A stretch of 64,000 bases of DNA from NCBI RefSeq assembly GCF_003339505.1, contig NZ_QPIW01000038.1, forward strand, positions 1 to 64,000, given 5' to 3'. This document shows positions 1 through 7,680 of this stretch, in pieces. The notes under the pieces are model-generated. The model had not been told where the DNA came from and did no database searches. It worked only from the letters and a program-made list of their open reading frames with translations. Made by a program: the position numbers and the translations under genes. Position 1 is the first letter of the stretch. The number at the start of each line of letters is the position of its first letter. Source of the stretch: Runella aurantiaca (GTDB lineage Bacteria; Bacteroidota; Bacteroidia; Cytophagales; Spirosomataceae).

Positions 1-94
1 GAGGTCTCAAAAACGCAAATGATAATTTTATACGCTTATGCACTGAATATATTGAAATAATGATTCGATGGATTGACATCCAAATATCCTATAA

Positions 95-754
95 TCAGAT
101 AGTTACAAAATATCTTCGGCTTTAGTAATAGCCAAGTACATCGTTTATAAAGAAACGCTCGTTGATTCGGTAGAAAATTTTTGGTCATTTGCCGGCGCTT
201 TTTTGGGGGTAGGCCTGATCGCTTTTCTACAAAGCGCCCTCTCCGAAACGGACAATTTGTTTTTAATTGGCTCGTTTGGGGCGTCTGCGGTACTCATTTT
301 CGGTGCCATCCAAAGTCCGTTGGCCCAACCCCGCAATCTGGTGGGCGGGCATCTCATTTCGGCGTTGTTGGGGGTCACCATCTACCAACTTTTCCCCAAT
401 ATCATCTGGCTTACGGCTCCGCTTGCGGTAGGGCTGTCTATCATCAGTATGCAAATCACCAAGACGTTGCACCCGCCTGGTGGGGCTACGGCGTTGATCG
501 CAGTCATTGGTTCAGAAAAAGTAAAAGACCTTGGTTATTGGTTTGTGCTGACGCCCGTCGCTTCGGGGGTGTTCATCCTTCTGGTGGTGGCGCTTGTTTT
601 CAACAACCTCACGCCCAACCGAAAATACCCTACCAACCGCCGATATTCAAGAACATTCAAATGGGCCATCATTCCAACCAAAAGGATATTGAAAAGGGTG
701 CGAGGCAAGCGATACGTCATTGCAAGCATTTTGCAACACCGGCAAAGCAAATAA
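95..754 (+). CDS. HPP family integral membrane protein, start unresolved
   Basis: The open frame encodes a small polytopic membrane protein of the HPP family, some members of which are linked to nitrite transport. The family signature is visible as TLHPPGGATAL, and about four hydrophobic helices surround it. The frame is open from 95, after a TAA at 92-94. The first usable start is a TTG at 203, which would begin inside the first helix. The in-frame residues before it (AKYIVYKETLVDSVENFWSF, from 131) look like genuine HPP N-terminal sequence, but no ATG, GTG or TTG precedes them. Either a rare start is used or the 5' end has been damaged. The C-terminal tail after the last helix is basic. Family call is firm; integrity of the gene is not. 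Confidence 0.7.
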   Translation, partial: SDSYKISSALVIAKYIVYKETLVDSVENFWSFAGAFLGVGLIAFLQSALSETDNLFLIGSFGASAVLIFGAIQSPLAQPRNLVGGHLISALLGVTIYQLFPNIIWLTAPLAVGLSIISMQITKTLHPPGGATALIAVIGSEKVKDLGYWFVLTPVASGVFILLVVALVFNNLTPNRKYPTNRRYSRTFKWAIIPTKRILKRVRGKRYVIASILQHRQSK

Positions 755-776
755 CGGTAAGCCCTGAGGTCTGTTA

Positions 777-824
777 GCAGTCGTCACGGCTCGGGCGATT
801 CCGTATTCAGAGCCAAGCGACTGC
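777..824. other. Long imperfect hairpin after the HPP gene
   Basis: GCAGTCG (777-783) pairs with CGACTGC (818-824), and GGCTC (788-792) pairs with GAGCC (810-814) inside it. No T-run follows on the plus strand, so it is a structured 3' region rather than a clear intrinsic terminator. Confidence 0.45.
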
Positions 825-838
825 GGAAAAATAGGACA

Positions 839-870
839 TATACAAATTTGTATATATACAAACTTGTATA
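839..870. promoter_or_regulatory. Two abutting 16-bp palindromes, operator-like
   Basis: TATACAAATTTGTATA (839-854) is a perfect palindrome and is followed without a gap by TATACAAACTTGTATA (855-870), the same palindrome with one change. Paired sites like this are typical of dimeric repressor operators. Here they lie between the 3' ends of two convergent genes, so no target promoter is apparent. Confidence 0.45.
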
Positions 871-879
871 TACTTTGAT

Positions 880-918
880 AAAAACAAAAGGAAGTCGGCT
901 GCGTTTGTAGCCGACTTC
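880..918 (-). terminator. Intrinsic terminator of fumC
   Basis: A perfect 10-bp stem, GAAGTCGGCT (891-900) with AGCCGACTTC (909-918), has an 8-base loop. Read on the minus strand it is followed by a T-rich run (complement of 880-890), as expected downstream of the minus-strand fumarase gene. Confidence 0.8.
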
Positions 919-986
919 TCAGGGAAAAGAACCAAACTTTTACATTTAAAATTTTACATTCAAACTTTTTCGGTTCTAATAAGTCC

Positions 987-2408
987 TTACTTCAATCCAC
1001 CCACCATATCTTCAGGACGAACCCATTCGTCAAACTGCTCGGACGTCATGTGTGTGAAATCCAAGCCTTTCAATTCAAATTCGAGAGAAGCCTGTTTGAG
1101 CGTAATGCCGCGCTTGTGCGCGTCTTGGGCAATTGCGGCCGCGTTGTAATATCCGATTTTGGGGTTCAGTGCCGTTACCAACATCAGTGAATTATTGACG
1201 TGTTTGCGGATATTTTCGGTCAATGGCTCGATACCTACCGCACATTTGTCATTGAACGCCACGCACACATCGCCGATCAAACGGGCCGAGTGCAGGAAGT
1301 TATAGATCATCACCGGCTTGAACACGTTCAACTCAAAGTGACCGTTGGAGCCGCCGATGTTGATGGCTACGTCGTTGCCCATCACCTGACAGGCCACCAT
1401 GGTCATGGCTTCGCACTGCGTGGGGTTTACTTTGCCCGGCATGATAGAGCTGCCCGGTTCGTTGTCGGGAATGTGAATTTCGCCGATACCCGCACGCGGG
1501 CCCGACGAGAGCATCCGAACGTCATTGGCGATTTTCATCAAACTTACCGCCACGGTTTTCAAGGCACCGTGCGCTTCAACGATGGCATCGTGGGCAGCAA
1601 GGGCTTCAAATTTGTTCTCAGCCGTAATGAAAGGCAAGCCCGTCAACGCCGCAATATGTGCCGCTACATTTTCTGAATAACCTTTGGGTGTATTGATACC
1701 CGTACCAACCGCCGTACCGCCCAACGCCAACTCCGACAAGTGAGCTAAGGTGTTTTTAATGGCACGAAGTCCGTGGTTCAATTGTGACACATAGCCCGAA
1801 AATTCCTGACCGAGGGTCAGCGGTGTAGCGTCCATAAAGTGGGTACGACCGATTTTTACGACATCTTTGAAAGCTTCCGACTTGGCTTGGAGCGTATCAC
1901 GAAGTTTTTCAATGCCCGGAATGGTGATTTCGCTCAAAATCTGATACGCCGCAATGTGCATCGCGGTTGGGAAAGTATCATTCGACGATTGCGATTTGTT
2001 GACGTCGTCGTTGGGGTTCAAGTATTTCTTTTCATCCAAAAGCGACCCGCCATTGATGACGTGTGCGCGGTAGGCAATCACCTCATTACAGTTCATGTTG
2101 GACTGAGTTCCGGAGCCAGTTTGCCACACCACCAACGGAAATTGGTCGTTGAGTTTACCGTCCAAAATTTCGTCACATACTTTGGCAATCAAGTTTTTCT
2201 TGTCTTCGGGAAGGATTCCTGCCTCAAAATTGGTGATGGCGGCGGCTTTTTTCAGGTATGCAAACGCCCGAATGATTTCTTTGGGCATTTTGTTAATATC
2301 TTGCGCAATCGGGAAATTCATGATAGAGCGCTGGGTTTGCGCGCCCCAATACACGTGAGCCGGTACTTCTACCTTGCCCATGGTGTCTTTTTCGATACGG
2401 TATTCCAT
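987..2408 (-). CDS. fumC: Class II fumarate hydratase
   Basis: Interconverts fumarate and L-malate in the cytosolic TCA cycle. The 473-residue length is normal for iron-independent class II fumarases. The superfamily signature [11 protein letters not shown] lies at residues 319-329 and carries the catalytic loop serine. GRTH at 187-190 supplies the conserved active-site histidine. The substrate-binding segment [10 protein letters not shown] is at 97-106. ATG start with a terminator hairpin 70 bp after the stop. It is transcribed alone. Argininosuccinate lyase and aspartase share the fold, but the length and the [10 protein letters not shown] segment favour fumarase. Confidence 0.95.
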   Translation of the reverse strand: MEYRIEKDTMGKVEVPAHVYWGAQTQRSIMNFPIAQDINKMPKEIIRAFAYLKKAAAITNFEAGILPEDKKNLIAKVCDEILDGKLNDQFPLVVWQTGSGTQSNMNCNEVIAYRAHVINGGSLLDEKKYLNPNDDVNKSQSSNDTFPTAMHIAAYQILSEITIPGIEKLRDTLQAKSEAFKDVVKIGRTHFMDATPLTLGQEFSGYVSQLNHGLRAIKNTLAHLSELALGGTAVGTGINTPKGYSENVAAHIAALTGLPFITAENKFEALAAHDAIVEAHGALKTVAVSLMKIANDVRMLSSGPRAGIGEIHIPDNEPGSSIMPGKVNPTQCEAMTMVACQVMGNDVAINIGGSNGHFELNVFKPVMIYNFLHSARLIGDVCVAFNDKCAVGIEPLTENIRKHVNNSLMLVTALNPKIGYYNAAAIAQDAHKRGITLKQASLEFELKGLDFTHMTSEQFDEWVRPEDMVGGLK

Positions 2409-2537
2409 TATTGTGATTGGATTTGAGATTATGGGAATCTTACATCAAGATTGGTAGCGCAAAAGTAAACACAAAACGCTGAATCGCTTTTGATAGAAGT
2501 CATAATCTCTCTAAATTTACCAAAAAAACAAAAGGCA

Positions 2538-2777
2538 ATGGCTGCAACAGCAACTCTCCGAAAACAACGTCTTATGCTGGACATTGAAGTCACATTAAAA
2601 CAAAAGAAGGCTTTGATGAGTGTACTTAAAGCATTGGATATTGAAATAAAGCAACGCGAGCTTACGGAAGAAGAAGAGGATACTGCCCTGTATTTGGCAA
2701 TGGAGGAGGGAAAGAAAGAAGGGCGAGCTACTGAGAAAGAGAAAGAAGACTTTGAAAAATGGCTTTTTCAGAAATAA
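2538..2777 (+). CDS. Putative antitoxin of a RelE-type module
   Basis: A 79-residue highly charged protein, largely predicted helix, with an acidic middle (TEEEEDTALYLAMEEGKKEG) and a lysine/glutamate-rich end. I prefer the ATG at 2538 over an upstream in-frame TTG at 2490. Its stop is four bases before the ATG of the RelE/ParE-like gene, the usual antitoxin-toxin order. I do not recognise a named antitoxin family; the role is inferred from size, charge and position. Such antitoxins usually bind their own promoter together with the toxin, and the short upstream gap to divergent fumC could hold that site. Confidence 0.6.
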   Translation: MAATATLRKQRLMLDIEVTLKQKKALMSVLKALDIEIKQRELTEEEEDTALYLAMEEGKKEGRATEKEKEDFEKWLFQK

Positions 2778-2781
2778 CCGC

Positions 2782-3045
2782 ATGAAATACGACTATGAGA
2801 ATGCCTATTTGAGAGATGCCCAAAAGTTGCCTGAAGCCCTAAGATTATTGCTTCAAGAAGTGGTATTGTCAGTCAGAGAAGCCAAAACACTTCAAAATAT
2901 CCCCAATCTCAAAAAACTTTCGGGTTATAAAAATGCCTACAGAATCCGGATAGGTGACTACCGCATTGGCCTTTATTTTGAAGGTGATGTACTCGTATTT
3001 GCCCGAATTTTACCCCGAAAAGAGATTTATCGCTTTTTCCCATAA
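2782..3045 (+). CDS. RelE/ParE-superfamily toxin
   Basis: An 87-residue protein starting at ATG 2782. The C-terminal half shows the classic RelE/ParE core: LKKLSGYKNAYRIRIGDYRI, then a strand GLYFEGDVLVFARILPR and a terminal KEIYRFFP. Toxins of this fold cut mRNA on the ribosome or poison gyrase. The basic residues in RIRIGDYRI and the terminal KEIYR are in the expected places. Family known, target not determinable. It follows the putative antitoxin by 4 bp and ends 10 bp before the UxaA-family gene, so readthrough into that gene is possible. Confidence 0.8.
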   Translation: MKYDYENAYLRDAQKLPEALRLLLQEVVLSVREAKTLQNIPNLKKLSGYKNAYRIRIGDYRIGLYFEGDVLVFARILPRKEIYRFFP

Positions 3046-3055
3046 CTTATTTGAT

Positions 3056-4720
3056 ATGTTACATAAAGTCTTAAAAGTAAACTCCAACGATAACGTTATT
3101 GTGGCCCTGCGCGATTTGCCGGCGGGAGAAGTCGTTGATTTTGAGGGCGAAAGCTACCTGTTACCCTATACCGTTTACGCCAAACATAAATTTGTTACCC
3201 AAGACCTAGCCATCGGCGATGCCGTCATGATGTATGGTGTGTTGGTGGGTCGTGCTTCGCAACCCATCAAGCGCGGGGAACCCGTTACGACTTATAATTT
3301 AAAACATGATTCCGAGCCTTACAGTACAGCCAAGCGCCAACCTTACAGTTGGACTCCGCCTGATGTGAGCAAGTGGGTAGGCAGGACGTTTAAAGGCTAC
3401 CGTCGTTCGGATGGCAAAGTGGGGACGTATAATTATTGGTTAGTAATACCGCTGGTATTTTGCGAGAACCGCAACGTGTTGACGCTGAAAGATGCTTTTG
3501 AACGCGAATTGGGCTATGCCCAACCCGATCTTTACCGCGATCAGGTGCGGGAATTTTTGCATTTGTACCAAAACGGGCAAATGGATGTCCTAAAGAAAAT
3601 TGAGCCTTTTGTTAGCGTTGCTGCTCCAAGTACAGATGCCTCTGGCATGACAAAAAGACCTTTCAAAAACGTCGATGGCATCAAATTCCTTACGCACGAA
3701 GGCGGTTGCGGTGGTACGCGGCAGGATGCGCATACCCTGTGCTCGTTGTTTGCATCATATGCGGTGCACCCCAATGTGGCTGGAATTACGGTGTTGAGTT
3801 TGGGTTGTCAAAACTCCGAAGAGAAGATTTTGATGGACGAAATTCACAAGCGCAGCCCTTATTTTGATAAACCGTTGTACATTTTTGAACAACAGCAGGG
3901 CACCGAAGCACAGATGATGTCGATGGCCATAAAACAGACGTTTTTGGGCCTCATCAAAGCCGACAAACACGAGCGCGAAGACGTGCCCATTACCGAGCTG
4001 GTCGTGGGTTTGAAATGCGGCGGCTCGGACGGTTTCTCGGGCATTTCGGCCAATCCCGTTTTAGGTCAAGTCTCGGATATTTTGGTGGCCTTGGGTGGAA
4101 AAACGTTACTGGCTGAGTTTCCTGAACTCCACGGCGTGGAGCAGGAGTTGTTAAACCGTTGCGTTACGGAAGAAAAAGCGGCCAAGTTTGAAAGACTTAT
4201 GCGCGATTATTCGGGCAAGGCCGATGCGGTCGGGTCGGCATTTGCGTTCAATCCTTCGCCCGGCAATATCAAAGATGGGCTCATTACCGATGCCATCAAA
4301 TCAGCGGGTGCGGCCAAAAAAGGCGGCTCGGCCCCGATTCAGGACGTGACCAATTATACCGAAATATCATCCGAAAAAGGACTGCAACTTGTTTGCACGC
4401 CCGGCAATGACGTTGAAGCCACCACTGGTAAAACAGCCGCCGGCGCCACCGTAATTTTGTTTACGACCGGTTTGGGAACTCCCACGGGCAACCCGATTTG
4501 TCCCGTCATGAAAGTGTCTACCAACTCTACTTTGGCCCAAAAAATGTCAGATGTGATTGATTTTGACTGCGGCCCCGTCGTGACGGGCGAACAAACCATT
4601 GCCCAAAATGCCGATGCGTTGTTGGAAGAAATCATTCAGGTAGCGAGTGGCAAACTTACCCACGCCCAACGTTTGGCTCAAGATGATTTTATCCCCTGGA
4701 AACGAGGCGTTTCGTTGTAG
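3056..4720 (+). CDS. UxaA-family altronate dehydratase
   Basis: A 554-residue cytosolic sugar-acid dehydratase. The N-terminal 90 residues resemble the SAF domain and the rest the UxaA catalytic domain, with conserved FLTHEGGCGGTRQDA and GLKCGGSDGFSGISANP blocks that carry the metal-binding cysteines. Family members convert D-altronate to 2-keto-3-deoxygluconate in galacturonate breakdown; related enzymes act on galactarate. I chose ATG 3056 because the longer in-frame extension from 2954 overlaps the toxin gene and has no SAF similarity. No other uronate genes are adjacent, so the exact substrate is inferred only. Confidence 0.85.
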   Translation: MLHKVLKVNSNDNVIVALRDLPAGEVVDFEGESYLLPYTVYAKHKFVTQDLAIGDAVMMYGVLVGRASQPIKRGEPVTTYNLKHDSEPYSTAKRQPYSWTPPDVSKWVGRTFKGYRRSDGKVGTYNYWLVIPLVFCENRNVLTLKDAFERELGYAQPDLYRDQVREFLHLYQNGQMDVLKKIEPFVSVAAPSTDASGMTKRPFKNVDGIKFLTHEGGCGGTRQDAHTLCSLFASYAVHPNVAGITVLSLGCQNSEEKILMDEIHKRSPYFDKPLYIFEQQQGTEAQMMSMAIKQTFLGLIKADKHEREDVPITELVVGLKCGGSDGFSGISANPVLGQVSDILVALGGKTLLAEFPELHGVEQELLNRCVTEEKAAKFERLMRDYSGKADAVGSAFAFNPSPGNIKDGLITDAIKSAGAAKKGGSAPIQDVTNYTEISSEKGLQLVCTPGNDVEATTGKTAAGATVILFTTGLGTPTGNPICPVMKVSTNSTLAQKMSDVIDFDCGPVVTGEQTIAQNADALLEEIIQVASGKLTHAQRLAQDDFIPWKRGVSL

Positions 4721-4731
4721 CGTTCTGCTAT

Positions 4732-4774
4732 CCGTCTGACGGAGTGGCCGTTTCCGTTCAAAACCGTCGGACGG
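4732..4774. repeat. Inverted repeat CCGTCTGACGG / CCGTCGGACGG
   Basis: The two 11-mers (4732-4742 and 4764-4774) pair with one T-G mismatch, and each is nearly self-palindromic. It lies just after the UxaA-family gene and lacks a T-tract. First of four hairpins in this gap. Confidence 0.55.
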
Positions 4775-4818
4775 GTATAGATTTATGCTAATCCCATTAT
4801 TTTAATTGCATTTAAGCC

Positions 4819-4844
4819 GATGTTGGTGGAAAAACACCAACATC
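4819..4844. repeat. Perfect 10-bp hairpin, second in cluster
   Basis: GATGTTGGTG (4819-4828) pairs perfectly with CACCAACATC (4835-4844) around a six-base GAAAAA loop. No T-tract follows. Confidence 0.6.
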
Positions 4845-4872
4845 CCTTCGCTGGTCAGACTTCGCGGTTGTG

Positions 4873-4896
4873 CTGTTTGGTGTTTTCACCAAACAG
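4873..4896. repeat. Perfect 10-bp hairpin, third in cluster
   Basis: CTGTTTGGTG (4873-4882) pairs perfectly with CACCAAACAG (4887-4896) around a TTTT loop. The inner part (TTGGTG / CACCAA) is shared with the preceding hairpin. Confidence 0.6.
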
Positions 4897-4914
4897 GGCA
4901 GCAGCAACAGATTT

Positions 4915-4951
4915 TTAACGGTCAGTCGGTTTTAAATCTGCTGACCGTTAA
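4915..4951. promoter_or_regulatory. 11-bp inverted repeat overlapping the promoter of the MFS gene
   Basis: TTAACGGTCAG (4915-4925) and CTGACCGTTAA (4941-4951) are perfect reverse complements separated by 15 bases. The right arm overlaps TAACTTTG (4949-4956), which matches the Bacteroidota -7 consensus TAnnTTTG, and the MFS start codon is at 4964. This arrangement fits an operator that blocks the promoter, although I see no good TTG -33 element and a start this close would give an almost leaderless mRNA. Confidence 0.5.
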
Positions 4952-4963
4952 CTTTGCCGCATT

Positions 4964-6181
4964 ATGTTACAGAAAACAGCCACACTTTATCGAAATGCCT
5001 ACGGCGGTATCTCCCGCGAAATCTGGCTTTTGGCCTTTGTGATGTTCATCAATCGTTCGGGTACGATGGTGATTCCCTTCATGAGCGTATACTTGACCCA
5101 AGCCCTTCATTTCAGCCTGCCCAATGCCGGTTTGGTAGTGAGTTGTGCGGGGGCTGGTGGGATATTGGGGACGTATTTCGGCGGTAAACTGACCGATAAA
5201 GTAGGGCATTACTACGTTCAAATGGCAAGTTTGGCGTTGGGCGGTTTGATGTTTTTTGTGCTGATGCAAATGCGTACGCTGCCCGCTTTATGCGTCTCTA
5301 CGTTTTGTTTGAGTCTGGTGGGAGAAGCTTTTCGCCCCGCCAATTCTACTTCTATTGCCTTTTACAGCACGCCCGAAAATCGCACGCGGGCGTATGCCAT
5401 CAACCGTTTGGCCATCAATATCGGTTGGGCCATTGGGCCGGCGCTGGGTGGTTTTTTTGCTACCATTGGCTACAAATATTTATTCATCGCTGATGGCATT
5501 ACCAATATTTCGGCGGCAGTGGTGCTGGCTTTATTGGTTAAAAATCGGGACAAAACCCACGCTGCCGAGTACGACAAAGATGCCGTAACGGTACCGGCTC
5601 AATCGGCTTTTCGGGATGGTATTTATATGCGTTTTGCGGTGTTTACCATTCTGTTTGCTATTGGATTTATGCAGTTTTTCAGCATTGTACCTGTATTTTG
5701 GAAGACAGAACTGCACGTCAACGAATTTTACATTGGCTTGCTTCTCGGGGCCAACGGACTGCTGGTAGCGGCCTTTGAAATGATTTTGATTTACTACATT
5801 GAGCCGTTACGTCCTAAACTCACCTTTATCAGTTGGGGGGTGCTTTTTTGCGGGTTTAGCTATTTGTTATTCATTGTTTTTCAAGGTTTTGTCTGGATTT
5901 TGCCGATTGCTGTAATGATCATCACACTCAGCGAAATGTTGGCTATGCCGTTCATGAACTCTTTCACAATGGAGCGCTCTACCCCGCAAAACAGAGGGCA
6001 GTATTCGGCATTGTATTCCATGTGCTACGCCATTGCCCAAGTGGCTGCTCCGGTGTTGGGCGGGCAAATTGCCGCCACTTACGGCTATTATGCCCTTTGG
6101 TGTGTTATTATTGGGTGTATGCTGGCGGCTTTTGTGGGCTTTCGTTGGGTACAGACCCTGATTGAGCAGGAGAAGCAGTAG
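4964..6181 (+). CDS. MFS transporter
   Basis: A 405-residue major facilitator with about 12 hydrophobic segments and no signal peptide. The loop between helices 2 and 3 reads GGKLTDKVGHYYV, the MFS signature position. NRLAINIGWAIGPALGG matches the drug-efflux-like helix 5 region. Relatives are annotated as multidrug or sugar efflux proteins; the substrate cannot be read from sequence. It stands alone, downstream of a hairpin-rich gap whose last inverted repeat overlaps the promoter region, and ends just before a GCGGGTT hairpin terminator. Confidence 0.85.
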   Translation: MLQKTATLYRNAYGGISREIWLLAFVMFINRSGTMVIPFMSVYLTQALHFSLPNAGLVVSCAGAGGILGTYFGGKLTDKVGHYYVQMASLALGGLMFFVLMQMRTLPALCVSTFCLSLVGEAFRPANSTSIAFYSTPENRTRAYAINRLAINIGWAIGPALGGFFATIGYKYLFIADGITNISAAVVLALLVKNRDKTHAAEYDKDAVTVPAQSAFRDGIYMRFAVFTILFAIGFMQFFSIVPVFWKTELHVNEFYIGLLLGANGLLVAAFEMILIYYIEPLRPKLTFISWGVLFCGFSYLLFIVFQGFVWILPIAVMIITLSEMLAMPFMNSFTMERSTPQNRGQYSALYSMCYAIAQVAAPVLGGQIAATYGYYALWCVIIGCMLAAFVGFRWVQTLIEQEKQ

Positions 6182-6186
6182 TGCAG

Positions 6187-6208
6187 GCGGGTTCTCAAAC
6201 CCGCTTTT
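6187..6208 (+). terminator. Terminator of the MFS gene
   Basis: GCGGGTT (6187-6193) and AACCCGC (6198-6204) form a stem with a CTCA loop followed by TTTT, six bases after the MFS stop codon. Confidence 0.75.
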
Positions 6209-6236
6209 GGCTCGGGATGTGAGTATCCCTTGGCAC

Positions 6237-6270
6237 AAAAAAAATGCCGACCCTCTCCAAAGTCGGCATT
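6237..6270 (-). terminator. Terminator of the PspC gene
   Basis: AATGCCGAC (6243-6251) pairs with GTCGGCATT (6262-6270). On the minus strand it is followed by a run of T (complement of the A-run at 6237-6244), 30 bp after the pspC-like stop. Confidence 0.8.
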
Positions 6271-6299
6271 CATTTGCAAACACTGTTTCACTTCAACCC

Positions 6300-6527
6300 C
6301 TAGATACGAATCACGCTCGTATCCGTTGATTCTTTAATGGCGGTCGGCAGTACTGCCCATAAAATGATGTAAATCATGACAGTAGGAAAGCCTGCGGTAA
6401 AGAAAAAAGCCAGCACAAACAGGATGCGTACCAGTGCGCGGTCTATCCCGAAATGATGCGCCATTCCAGCAGCAACTCCCCCGATAACTGATTGATTAGT
6501 AATGCGATATAATCTGTTTGTTTCCAT
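6300..6527 (-). CDS. PspC domain protein
   Basis: A 75-residue protein that is almost entirely a PspC domain: an N-terminal segment LYRITNQSVIGGVAAGMAHH followed by FGIDRALVRILFVLAFFFTAGF and a second hydrophobic stretch MIYIILWAVLP. In proteobacteria PspC is an inner-membrane sensor of the phage-shock response, but in Bacteroidota stand-alone copies like this are common and their role is unsettled. No other psp genes are adjacent. Confidence 0.9.
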   Translation of the reverse strand: METNRLYRITNQSVIGGVAAGMAHHFGIDRALVRILFVLAFFFTAGFPTVMIYIILWAVLPTAIKESTDTSVIRI

Positions 6528-6688
6528 GGCTATTTCAGTATTTTAATGCTTTGTTGATTATTCTTGGCTGTTTTGATGGGTCAAATGTAGGGGTGCTGTT
6601 GAAACTTGCCAAGGGGATTATAACCAACGGAAAAGGGGCTTGATGAATGGATGTTTTTGAAGATGGCCCGACTGATGGCCCGCAGAAA

Positions 6689-7276
6689 TCAGTCAAATAT
6701 GGCGGCCAATTCAATCTCAAAATCAGGAAAAACGCGTGAGATAAGTGTATCTTCGTCGGTGAGAGGGTGTAGGCCAATGTAAATCCCTTCTTCGTTTAAT
6801 ACGTACTGAAAAACGTTACGGTCGTCGGGCTGAACGAGCCAATATTCTTTAACCCCTGCTTCTTGGTAGGCATCAAATTTTTGCTTCATTTCTTTTTTTG
6901 TATTGCCTGGCGAAAGAATCTCTACCACCAAATCGGGGGCACCTACGCAGCCACGGTCGTCGAGCTTTTCGAGGTCGCAAATAACACACAGGTCGGGTTG
7001 TACTACCGTAAAGGTTTGCTTATCGCTGATTGCCCCTTTTTTTGGTAAGCGCACATCAAAAGGTGCCTGATATACTTTGCAGGGTCCTTTTTTGAATTTC
7101 TCCCAAAAAATACCCGATACATTCCAGACTATCTGTTGATGCTTTCGTGCTGGGGCGGGCGACATTTTGTAAACATAGCCCTTGATTAGTTCCAAACGCT
7201 CCTGAAACTGCCACGTCAGATAATCGGCGTAGCTGTATTGCTGGGTTAGGTCTAAGTCTTCAAATTTGGTAATCAT
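6689..7276 (-). CDS. Uma2-family (DUF820) endonuclease-like protein
   Basis: A 195-residue protein of the Uma2 family, which adopts a PD-(D/E)XK restriction-endonuclease fold. Visible family elements are the N-terminal ERLELIKGYVYKMSPAPARKH, VVQPDLCVICD (acidic PD motif), APDLVVEILSPGNTKKE and YQEAGVKEYWLVQPDDRNV. The family is greatly expanded in cyanobacteria and some Bacteroidota and its biological role is not established. It sits next to a methyltransferase relic on the same strand, in what looks like an accessory patch. Confidence 0.85.
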   Translation of the reverse strand: MITKFEDLDLTQQYSYADYLTWQFQERLELIKGYVYKMSPAPARKHQQIVWNVSGIFWEKFKKGPCKVYQAPFDVRLPKKGAISDKQTFTVVQPDLCVICDLEKLDDRGCVGAPDLVVEILSPGNTKKEMKQKFDAYQEAGVKEYWLVQPDDRNVFQYVLNEEGIYIGLHPLTDEDTLISRVFPDFEIELAAIFD

Positions 7277-7288
7277 GGTTTTTGCTTT

Positions 7289-7609
7289 TTAGGTGCTGCA
7301 AAGATACAGATTAAACCTCACCTGTTTTGAAAACCTGTGAGGTTTAGCGCGCCCCTCTACCACCGCTATCTCCTCCACCGACAGCCCGTAGAGGGCATAC
7401 ACGAGTGCGTCTATCTCAGCCTCTCACGCACTCGTATCCTCGCCGTTTTTCTTGCCTTCAATGATTCTTTTTCCTTGGGCTGTATATTCGGCAATCCACT
7501 CATAGACTTTCTTATTTTGGTTTTCGTTGTCTAAAAGCATAAAACGAGACTTTGATAAATAAAGGCTTCCTTTCAAATATAGGCAAACTTCAACCCAATC
7601 GTGTTTCAA
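7289..7609 (-). pseudogene. Decayed C-terminal remnant of a restriction/modification DNA methyltransferase
   Basis: Reading the minus strand from about 7609, GKRIIEGKKNGEDTSA ends in TGA (7424-7426), and the same frame continues as EAEIDALVYALYGLSVEEIA then VVEGR before a TAA at 7289-7291. The motif DTS-x-LE-x-EID-x-LVY-x-LYGL-x-x-EE-I-x-x-VEG is the usual C-terminal end of Eco57I/type I-like N6-adenine methyltransferases. The TGA stands where such proteins normally have leucine, so one base change would close the gap. Nothing upstream of 7609 continues the protein, so only the tail survives. Family identification rests on recalled motif similarity. Confidence 0.6.
7313..7345. repeat. 33-bp near-perfect palindrome
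   Basis: AAACCTCA (7313-7320) and TGAGGTTT (7338-7345) flank CCTGTTTTGAAAACCTG; 14 of 16 positions pair around the centre at 7329. I have the impression that similar AAACCTCAC-type palindromes are scattered in Cytophagales genomes, which would make this a REP-like element. It lies within the methyltransferase remnant. Confidence 0.55.
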
Positions 7610-7680
7610 TATTTTAATTCAAATAACAGTAATTCAAAATTTAGTTTTCTTTTAAAGAAAAGCCATTACACCATTAGTTT

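Noticed and set aside
181-777. 198-residue plus-strand ORF overlapping the HPP gene
   Set aside because: Its product has no recognisable domain and low-complexity composition, while the overlapping frame carries the HPP motif.
7313-7345. Palindrome as the end of an insertion sequence
   Set aside because: No transposase, second terminal repeat or target duplication is visible, so it is better treated as a REP-like repeat.
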